From Rhodothermales bacterium (GTDB taxonomy: Bacteria; Bacteroidota; Rhodothermia; Rhodothermales; JANQRZ01): a stretch of DNA of 64,000 nt. Both the position numbers and the translations under genes were made by a program. Positions 56,160-64,000 of the stretch are shown here, one piece after another. The notes beneath the pieces are model-generated. The model had not been told where the DNA came from and searched no databases. It saw nothing but the letters and a program-made list of their open reading frames with translations. Each line of letters starts with the position of its first letter. Positions within the stretch are counted from its first letter, which is position 1. The stretch covers positions 62,001 through 126,000 of the forward strand of contig JBDUXZ010000029.1 in the NCBI GenBank assembly GCA_039944855.1, read 5' to 3'.

Positions 56160-57041
56160 CTACCCGCCGACGACCTCGCCGCCGTTGATGTGGATCGTCT
56201 GTCCGGTCACGTAGGAGGAGTCGTTCGAGGCGAGGTAGACGTAGGCCGGCGCGATCTCCTCCGGCTGCCCCGCCCGTCCCATCGGCACGTCGGTCCCGAA
56301 CTCGGCCACCTTCTCCTCGTCGAATGAGGCGACAATGAGCGGCGTCCACACCGGGCCGGGCGCGACGGAGTTGACGCGGATCTTCTTTTCCAGCACCTCC
56401 TCGTTCTGCGCGAGCGACCGAGTGAAGGCCACGATCGCCCCCTTCGTGCTGGAATAGTCGAGCAGGCCGGGGCTGCCGCGGAAGGCCGTGACGGAGCACG
56501 TGTTGATAATCGCACCGCCTTCGGGGAGGTGTTCGAGCGCGGCCTTCGTCGTGAAGAAGTGCGCGAAGATGTTGGTTCGGAACGTGGTATCGAGCTGCTC
56601 CTCTGTGATGTCGCCGATCCGCTTCTGCAGAAACTGGACGGCCGCGTTGTTGACGAGCACGTCGAGCCGGCCGAACGCCTCCACCGTGGCTTCGACGGCG
56701 CGACGACACTCCGCTTCCTGCTTAACGTCGGCCTGGATGAGCAGGCACCGCGTGCCCTCCTCCTCGACCGCGCGCTTCGTCGCGCGGGCGTCTTTCTCTT
56801 CGTCGAGATACACGATGGCGACGTCGGCGCCTTCGCGGGCGAACAGGACGGCGACGGCGCGGCCGATCCCGCTGTCGCCGCCTGTGATGAGGGCCGCTTT
56901 GCCGTCAAGCTTGCCCGAACCCGGGTAATCGGGGTTCTCGAACGCCGGCTGCGGCGTCATCTCGTGTTCGTCGCCGGGCTGATCGCCCTGATGCTGCGGC
57001 GGGAAAGCGTTTTTATCCTTGTTTTTCTGGTCGTCGGACAT
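56160..57041 (-). CDS. Short-chain dehydrogenase/reductase (YdaD/YhdF-like stress type)
   Basis: 293 residues. A polar N-terminal extension of about 45 residues (KNAFPPQHQGDQPGDEHEMT) precedes the Rossmann core: AALITGGDSGIGRAVAVLFA, LDVLVNNAAVQ, catalytic Ser before the YSSTK motif (Tyr and Lys of YxxxK), and ending YVTGQTIHINGGE. The extension and core match the general-stress SDR group found in Bacillus and many Gram-negatives, sometimes annotated as glucose or ribitol dehydrogenases. Substrate unproven. Start chosen at MSDDQKNKDKN; divergent from the flavoprotein gene at 57210. Confidence 0.9.
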   Translation of the reverse strand: MSDDQKNKDKNAFPPQHQGDQPGDEHEMTPQPAFENPDYPGSGKLDGKAALITGGDSGIGRAVAVLFAREGADVAIVYLDEEKDARATKRAVEEEGTRCLLIQADVKQEAECRRAVEATVEAFGRLDVLVNNAAVQFLQKRIGDITEEQLDTTFRTNIFAHFFTTKAALEHLPEGGAIINTCSVTAFRGSPGLLDYSSTKGAIVAFTRSLAQNEEVLEKKIRVNSVAPGPVWTPLIVASFDEEKVAEFGTDVPMGRAGQPEEIAPAYVYLASNDSSYVTGQTIHINGGEVVGG

Positions 57042-57209
57042 GGCAGAGGGAAGAGGAAAGGAGAGGGGCGAGGCCGCACAAAGAGAGGCCGGGCGCGCGG
57101 CTCTACTCAAACCGAACGATGGCGAGTGGAGGTTCCAGACTTGCGCATTTCAGCGCGGAACCGACGCCGATCCCGCGCCCTTTCACCCCTCCCCTCGCCC
57201 GCATCTCCT

Positions 57210-58151
57210 ATGCAGACCTACGACGTGCTCATCGTCGGCGGCGGCCCCGCCGGGCTCAACGCCGCCCTCGTCCTCGCCCGCTGCCGGCGCTCCGTGCTCG
57301 TCGTCGATGCCGGCGAGCCGCGCAACGCGCCGTCCCGCGCGCTCCACGGTTTCCTCACGCGCGACGGCATGGCCCCCGCTGACTTCCTCCGGCTTGGACG
57401 TGAAGAGGTCGAGGGCTACGGCGTCGACATCGTGAACGCGAAGGTGACGGAGGCGCGCACGCTCGACGAGGGTTCCGACGCTGCGTTCGAGGTCACGGTC
57501 GAAGATGGGCGGACGCTCCGCTCGCGGAAGCTCCTCCTCGCCACCGGCATCCGCGACCGGCTCCCCGATGTCGATGGGGCGAATGACTTCTTCGGGCGCG
57601 GCCTGTATTACTGCCCGTACTGCGACGCGTGGGAGCACCGCGACGAGCCGATTGCCGCGTTTGGCCGAGGCCGCGCCGTCATCGGGGCCGCCGTCGCGCT
57701 CACGACGTGGTCCGGCGACGTCACCGCCTGCACCGACGGCGAACCCATCTCCGACGACGACCGGGCGTGGCTCGACGCGAATGGGGTTGCCCTGCGCGAG
57801 GAGCCGGTGACCCGGCTCGAAGGCAGCGACGTGCTCGAACGAGTCTGCTTCGCGGAGGGCCCGCCGCTCGAATGCCGCGCGCTCTTTTTCAACACGTCGC
57901 GCACGCAACATTCCCCGCTCCCCCGCCTGCTCGGCTGCGAAAGCGACGAGCGAGGCGAGATCGTCACCGAGTCCAACAAAGGCACGTGCGTGCCCGGCCT
58001 CTTCGTGGCCGGCGATGCCGACGGCGACACCGAGTTCATCGTTGTCGCGGCGGCCGAGGGCGCGCAGGCGGCCGTCGCCATCAACCACGAATTGCAAGAG
58101 GAAGCGCACACGGAGCGCCCGGAAAAACCGGTGCCGGCTGCGCCTCAGTAG
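57210..58151 (+). CDS. Thioredoxin-reductase-like FAD/NAD(P) oxidoreductase
   Basis: 313 residues with the two-dinucleotide-binding layout: FAD loop YDVLIVGGGPAGLNAALVLA, VVDAGEPRNAPSRALHGFL, then YYCPYCDAWEHRDEP with a CxxC that may be redox active, and C-terminal GLFVAGDADGDTEFIVVAAA. The NAD(P)-binding half is shortened and its GxGxxA motif is weak (AAFGRGRAVIGAA), which sets it apart from classical TrxB. It resembles bacterial proteins annotated as thioredoxin reductase-like or gliotoxin-sulfhydryl-oxidase-like. It overlaps the stop of the convergent E1 gene by 7 bp. Electron acceptor unknown. Confidence 0.85.
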   Translation: MQTYDVLIVGGGPAGLNAALVLARCRRSVLVVDAGEPRNAPSRALHGFLTRDGMAPADFLRLGREEVEGYGVDIVNAKVTEARTLDEGSDAAFEVTVEDGRTLRSRKLLLATGIRDRLPDVDGANDFFGRGLYYCPYCDAWEHRDEPIAAFGRGRAVIGAAVALTTWSGDVTACTDGEPISDDDRAWLDANGVALREEPVTRLEGSDVLERVCFAEGPPLECRALFFNTSRTQHSPLPRLLGCESDERGEIVTESNKGTCVPGLFVAGDADGDTEFIVVAAAEGAQAAVAINHELQEEAHTERPEKPVPAAPQ

Positions 58152-60148
58152 GCGAGCACGTGCTCGACGGCCGCGCGCAGCTTGCCCCGCGCCGAGTAGA
58201 CCTGCGCCTCGACCCCTTTCGAGAACGGGATCGGAAGGTCCTCCGACGCCACACGGATCGGCGGTGCGTCGAGGTGCTCGAACCCCTCCTCGATGAGTTG
58301 GGCGGCGACTTCAGCCCCGAAGCCGGCCGTCCGCTGTGCCTCGTGGAGCACGAGCAGCCGGTTCGTCTTCGCGAGCGAGCGGAGCACCGTCGCCCGGTCC
58401 CACGGCACGAGCGTCCGCAGGTCGACGATCTCGACCTCCGCCCCGCGCTCGGCCCAGTGCGCGGCCTCTTCGCGAGCCCACTGCACGCCCACGCCCCACG
58501 TCACCAGCGTGAGATCCGCGCCCTCGCGCACCACGTTGGCCTCACCGAGCGCAATCGTGAACGGCGCATCCGGCACGTCGCCCTTGAGCGAGCGGTAGAG
58601 GTGCTTATGCTCGAAAAAGAGGACCGGGTTCGGGTCTTCGATCGACGCCATCAGCAGGCCCTTCGCATCGGCGGGCGTGCCGGGGATAACGACTTTGAGG
58701 CCGGGCGCGTGCGCGAACCACGCCTCGGGGCTCTGCGAGTGGAACGGCCCCGCCCCGATCCCCCCGCCGAACGGCGCGCGGATCGTCACGTTCAGCGGCT
58801 CGTTCCAGCGGTAGTGCGTCGTGCCGAGGTTGTTCACGATCTGGTTGAACCCGCACGTGATGAAGTCGGCGTACTGCATCTCGACGACGGGCGAGAAGCC
58901 TTCGAGCGCGAGCCCCATCGCGCAGCCGAGCGCGCCGCTCTCAATGATCGGCGTGTTGCGGATGCGGGCTTTGCCGAACTGCTCGACGAAGCCCTGCGTG
59001 ACTTTGAACACGCCGCCGTACTCCGCCACGTCCTGCCCCATCAGCACGACGCGGTCGTCGGCTTCCATCGCCTGCCGGAGCCCGTCCTGCACGGCGTCGA
59101 TGAAGCGCTTCTCGGTGGCCGCGCCCTCTGGTGTGGTCGTCGCGGCGGACGACGGGGCGAAGAGCGCGGCGCGCTCCGTCTCCAAATCGCTCTCGACGTC
59201 GGGCTGCCGGAGGGCCCACTCGGCGACCTCCTCGATCTCGGCGGCGAGTGCGGCGTCGATCTCGGCCACCTCGGTCTCGGAGAGCCAGCCTTCGGCGAGG
59301 GCGTGTCTTTGATATTGCAATAACGGATCACGGTCGGACCACGCCTCCATGAGCGCGTCGGGCACGTACTTCGTCCCGCTCGCCTCCTCGTGCCCGCGCA
59401 TCCGAAACGTCTTCATCTCCAGCAGCGTCGGCCCCTCGCCCGCTCGGCCCCGCGCGGCCGCCCGCGCCACGGCGTCGATCACGGCGAGCACATCGTTGCC
59501 GTCCACGACCTCGCCCGCCATCCCGTAGCCCGCCGCCGCGTCGGCGATGTCTTCGACGGCCATCGCCTCGTTCGTCGGCGTCGAGAGCCCGTAGCGGTTG
59601 TTCTCGACGACGAAGAGCACGGGCAGCTTCCACACGGCGGCGAGGTTGAGCGCCTCGTGGAAATCGCCCTCCCGCGTCGCCCCTTCGCCGACGAACGCGC
59701 AGGCGACGAAACCCTCGTCCTTCAGTTGCGACGCGAGCCCGAAGCCGGTCGCGACGGGCAGCATCGCCGCGAGGTGCGAGATCATCCCGACGATGCGGTG
59801 CTCGAGTGTTCCGAAGTGGAACGTCCGGTCGCGGCCGTTCGTGAAGCCGCCCTCCTTCCCCATGAGCTGGCAGAAGAGCCGGTCGAGCGGGAGGCCGCGC
59901 GTCGTCCACACGCCGAGGTTGCGGTGCATCGGGAGGATCACGTCGCGCTCGCCGAGCGCCCACGCGCAGCCGACGGCGATGGCTTCCTGCCCGTAGCCGG
60001 AGAACCACTTCGAGAGCCGGTTCTGCCGGATCAGCCGCAGCATCTTCTCCTCGATCGTCCGGGGCAGCCGGAGCGCGCGATACAGCGCCGCGGGATCGGC
60101 TACGGGTTGGGAGTTCGAGGTCGTGGGTTTGGATTTCACAGCAGCCAC
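58145..60148 (-). CDS. 2-oxo acid dehydrogenase E1, alpha and beta subunits fused
   Basis: About 667 residues. The first about 330 are an E1-alpha subunit: YGQEAIAVGCAWAL, HRNLGVWTTRG, thiamine-diphosphate motif from FVGEGATREGDFHEALNLAA to VVENNRYG, and phosphorylation-loop-like MRGHEEASGTKYV. After an acidic linker, residues about 350 to the end are E1-beta: VVLMGQDVAEYGGVFKVTQG, NTPIIESGALGCAMGLALEG, RAPFGGGIGAGPFHSQSPEA. It should decarboxylate pyruvate or branched-chain 2-oxo acids and acylate an E2 lipoyl domain. No E2 or E3 gene is adjacent. Start is uncertain: GTG at 60148 is chosen; TTG at 60178 and GTG at 60139 are alternatives. Confidence 0.93.
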   Translation of the reverse strand: MAAVKSKPTTSNSQPVADPAALYRALRLPRTIEEKMLRLIRQNRLSKWFSGYGQEAIAVGCAWALGERDVILPMHRNLGVWTTRGLPLDRLFCQLMGKEGGFTNGRDRTFHFGTLEHRIVGMISHLAAMLPVATGFGLASQLKDEGFVACAFVGEGATREGDFHEALNLAAVWKLPVLFVVENNRYGLSTPTNEAMAVEDIADAAAGYGMAGEVVDGNDVLAVIDAVARAAARGRAGEGPTLLEMKTFRMRGHEEASGTKYVPDALMEAWSDRDPLLQYQRHALAEGWLSETEVAEIDAALAAEIEEVAEWALRQPDVESDLETERAALFAPSSAATTTPEGAATEKRFIDAVQDGLRQAMEADDRVVLMGQDVAEYGGVFKVTQGFVEQFGKARIRNTPIIESGALGCAMGLALEGFSPVVEMQYADFITCGFNQIVNNLGTTHYRWNEPLNVTIRAPFGGGIGAGPFHSQSPEAWFAHAPGLKVVIPGTPADAKGLLMASIEDPNPVLFFEHKHLYRSLKGDVPDAPFTIALGEANVVREGADLTLVTWGVGVQWAREEAAHWAERGAEVEIVDLRTLVPWDRATVLRSLAKTNRLLVLHEAQRTAGFGAEVAAQLIEEGFEHLDAPPIRVASEDLPIPFSKGVEAQVYSARGKLRAAVEHVLAY

Positions 60149-60277
60149 GGCAGACGCTAGCGAGGGGTTGAATAGCAAAGCCGCACCCGATCAATCCGGC
60201 GCGGCTCGTGAAAGGAACGGGGCGGCGAAGTTAGCACCCAATCACCAAATCAGCGAATCTCCCGATAACCCAATCGC

Positions 60278-61792
<1,515 letters not shown>

Positions 61793-62018
61793 AGGCGTGG
61801 GGAGGTTCTGTTACGCGTGTAGCAAGCTACCGATAGGGCCTACCCGGGTCCGGTGAAATATCACAGTGAGGTCACACGAATGTATCTACTACCGATGAAT
61901 CATGCAAGCAGGGCACGCTACGATGCCCTACTTCGGGGCACGTGTGGCTGCGTTGCGCCGGGGTGGAGCCGGTGATAGCTTTGGGCTCGCCCTCCCCTTC
62001 TCCTGCGGCTTACCCCCC

Positions 62019-63686
62019 GTGCGCCTCCTCCCCTTCCGCCTCAGCGCTGCACTCCTCATCGTGTGCCTCGCCCCGCCGGCCTCCGCCCAGCCGGAAATCA
62101 TCCCGGCCGAGCATCCGGTCTACGAGTTCCTGCACCAGCAGCGGGTCCAGGGCAAGCTCCCCGAGTACCGCCACGAACTGCGTCCGCTCGGGCGCGACCG
62201 CGTCGGGCGCCTGCTCGACAGCCTCACCGCGCGCACCACCGGCACGATGAACGCCGTCACCGCCGACTGGCTGGCACGGTACCGCCGCGAGGTCTTCGAG
62301 CCTGAGTCGGCCATCGAGACGGTAATCGGCGCGGGCGGACGGATCGCGATTCCCACGGGGGCGGAGACGGAGAAATTCCTCTACTACCACCGCGACGACG
62401 ACTGGCGGCTCGCGCTCAGCGCGATCGGCCGCGTTCAGGCGCGGCGCTCGGAAGCCGAGGCGACGTACAGCGGCGTAGCAATCGTGCCGGAAGGCGTCCT
62501 TCAGGGGAATTACCGAGGCCTCGTCGGCTTCTATACGGGCACGTTCAACGGGGGGCAGGTCGCAGGCGACACGCGCGTGCTCCAGTCCGACCCCGTCCTT
62601 GCCCCACTCTACTATATCGGCCGGACCGACATCCCCCCCGGCAACTTCGACCGGGCGACGGCCTCGGTGCGGGCAGCCGGCCGGGTGTTCTCCGCCGAGA
62701 TCGCCCACGCCCGCCTCCTCGTCGGCGCCTCGTTCGACGACGCGCTGATCCTGACGGAGGGTTCGGACTACTTCTCGTTCGTCCGCCTCGGCGTCGACAC
62801 CCGCGTCGTGCAGTACCAGTTCATGCACGGAGCGCTCGGCGACCGCTCGTTCGACGTGCCGGGCGACGAGGACAGCTCCGTGCTCCTCGGCCCCGAACGC
62901 TACCTCGCGTTCCACCGGCTGACGCTCAACCCGTGGCACCGGCTCCAACTCGCGTTCACGGAGATGGTGGTCTACGGGCAGCGCGGCCCCGAACTCGCGT
63001 ACCTCAACCCCGTCAACCCCTTCAAGCCGGCCGAGCACGCGCTCTGGGACCGCGACAACACCCTCTTCGCGCTCGAAGCCGTACTCCGACCGACCGACGG
63101 CGTCGAAGCCTACGCCACGTTCCTCGCCGACGACCTCGACACGTCGCTCCTCGGGAAGAACTCGTTCAACAACAAGTGGGCGGTGCAGGCCGGGCTCGGG
63201 GCGGCCCTCGGCCCGGCGCTCGGGTGGGTCGAATACACGCGGATCGAGCCGTTCGTCTACACCCACCGCTTCCTGCTCGACGGCTCGTTCTACAACGCCT
63301 ACCAGCACAACGGCTTCGGACTCGGCCATCCGCTCGGCCCGAACGCGGACCAGGTCGAGGTCGGGCTGCGGGCGTGGGGACCGATGCGGACACGCGGCGT
63401 CGTGAAGGCGCGCTACGTCCGGCGCGGCGAGAACATCATCGACCCCGAGACCGGAGAGACAGTCCGCAACGTCGGCGGCGACATCACCGACGGGCGGCAG
63501 CCGCCCTTCACCGACTTCTCGAAGGTGTTCCTTGCGGGCGAGCGATTCGAGGGGATCGGCCTCAGCGTCGGCCTCTCGTGGGAGCCGATTCGCGATGTCG
63601 CACTCCTCCTCTTCGCCGACTACCAGCAGTGGGACGGCACGTCAAACCAGCTCTTCGTGCGCTCCGAACTCGTCGTCGACCTCTAG
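62019..63686 (+). CDS. Wzi-like capsule assembly outer-membrane protein
   Basis: 555 residues using the GTG at 62019, which gives a clean signal peptide (LLPFRLSAALLIVCLAPPASAQ); the ATG at 61902 would place about 40 unlikely residues in front. The mature protein begins with a helical domain (PVYEFLHQQRVQGKLPEYRH), then many beta strands including PLYYIGRTDIPPGNF, LAFHRLTLNPWHRLQLAFTE and AYLNPVNPFKPAEHALW, the pattern of the capsule assembly Wzi family, and ends in FVRSELVVDL. Wzi-like barrels anchor polysaccharide at the cell surface. Divergent from the priming sugar transferase, consistent with a surface-polysaccharide locus. Confidence 0.82.
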   Translation: MRLLPFRLSAALLIVCLAPPASAQPEIIPAEHPVYEFLHQQRVQGKLPEYRHELRPLGRDRVGRLLDSLTARTTGTMNAVTADWLARYRREVFEPESAIETVIGAGGRIAIPTGAETEKFLYYHRDDDWRLALSAIGRVQARRSEAEATYSGVAIVPEGVLQGNYRGLVGFYTGTFNGGQVAGDTRVLQSDPVLAPLYYIGRTDIPPGNFDRATASVRAAGRVFSAEIAHARLLVGASFDDALILTEGSDYFSFVRLGVDTRVVQYQFMHGALGDRSFDVPGDEDSSVLLGPERYLAFHRLTLNPWHRLQLAFTEMVVYGQRGPELAYLNPVNPFKPAEHALWDRDNTLFALEAVLRPTDGVEAYATFLADDLDTSLLGKNSFNNKWAVQAGLGAALGPALGWVEYTRIEPFVYTHRFLLDGSFYNAYQHNGFGLGHPLGPNADQVEVGLRAWGPMRTRGVVKARYVRRGENIIDPETGETVRNVGGDITDGRQPPFTDFSKVFLAGERFEGIGLSVGLSWEPIRDVALLLFADYQQWDGTSNQLFVRSELVVDL

Positions 63687-63819
63687 CGCCCGCTTCGGCC
63701 GCCATCTTCGGTCGGCCGCGCTCGTTTATTTCGGTAGCGGGAGCGGAAGGAATTTGCTACTCTGGAGGGTCCGTCCAAGCGTCCGTCTGCCGTGCGTTGC
63801 CGAGCCTATCCCCTCTCCG

Positions 63820-64000
63820 ATGGCCCCACCCCGACCGCTGTTGTTGCCCCTCCTGCTCGCCGTGTCGCTCTTCGTCAGCTTGGTGGCGCCGGCGGCCCAC
63901 GCGCAGCAGACCGACGGCGGCCGCTTCCTCCGCTGGGCCACGGACGATCCGCTCGGCGTGCTGCGTGGGCTCACGTCGCGCCACGCGATCTACACCGCCG
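63820..64000 (+). CDS. N-terminal fragment of a secreted protein (3' end outside window)
   Basis: ATG at 63820 opens a frame that stays open to the window edge (60 codons). The first 28 residues are a strong Sec signal peptide (PLLLPLLLAVSLFVSLVAPA, then AHAQ). The mature start reads QTDGGRFLRWATDDPLGVLR and GLTSRHAIYTA; too little is present to name the family. It lies 133 bp after the Wzi-like gene in the same direction, so a role at the cell surface or in polysaccharide metabolism is possible. Confidence 0.6.
   Translation, partial: MAPPRPLLLPLLLAVSLFVSLVAPAAHAQQTDGGRFLRWATDDPLGVLRGLTSRHAIYTA

Overview
This window is a GC-rich bacterial chromosome segment. Gene starts rarely carry a clear Shine-Dalgarno sequence. 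It encodes many outer-membrane barrels, lipoproteins with C-terminal lipobox cysteines, DUF2911 and DUF6503 proteins, a fused two-subunit 2-oxo acid dehydrogenase E1, and Wzi-like capsule functions. Together these suggest a Rhodothermota/Bacteroidota-type organism of the Rubricoccus/Rubrivirga kind. This is inference from gene content; no rRNA is present to settle it.

Layout. 1-7.7 kb: the end of a penicillin-binding protein 1C gene and a giant thioester alpha-2-macroglobulin, then a DinB-like protein and a WYL-type regulator. 7.7-7.9 kb: tRNA-Gly(GCC) with a promoter and terminator. 8-32.4 kb: a dense envelope/efflux region. It holds a NarL-type two-component system divergent from a TolC/MFP/RND operon with its own TetR regulator, outer-membrane barrels, an MscS channel, and a second TolC/MFP/MacB-type ABC exporter followed by a patatin outer-membrane protein and a membrane adenylate/guanylate cyclase. 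Scattered through it are four proteins built on the SpoIIAA-like (STAS/Sec14) fold: one single-domain, one triple, one fused to a complete TetR regulator, and one fused to what looks like a TetR ligand-binding half without its DNA-binding domain. The right edge of this region is an AT-rich scar ending in a 50-nt copy of the 3' part of the tRNA-Gly gene, so the whole 25 kb may be an old tRNA-targeted island.

33-39 kb: a MarR regulator with a clear operator, divergent from a flavin monooxygenase-like gene that overlaps a third exporter (ABC ATPase, double-FtsX permease, membrane-fusion protein). 39-49 kb: a sodium/solute symporter, small lipoproteins and barrels, a large CheB-CheR-PAS-histidine kinase fusion, and several palindromic intergenic repeats. 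49-56 kb: core metabolism (asd, folD, gnd, zwf, pgl) with a second MscS. 56-64 kb: short-chain dehydrogenase, thioredoxin-reductase-like flavoprotein, fused E1, exopolysaccharide priming glycosyltransferase, Wzi-like capsule protein and a truncated secreted protein.

The strongest leads are (i) the SpoIIAA-like/TetR family embedded among efflux and mechanosensitive genes, (ii) a 53-bp composite palindromic element present twice, once in front of the RND operon and once just behind it, and (iii) the tRNA-Gly direct repeat bounding the region.
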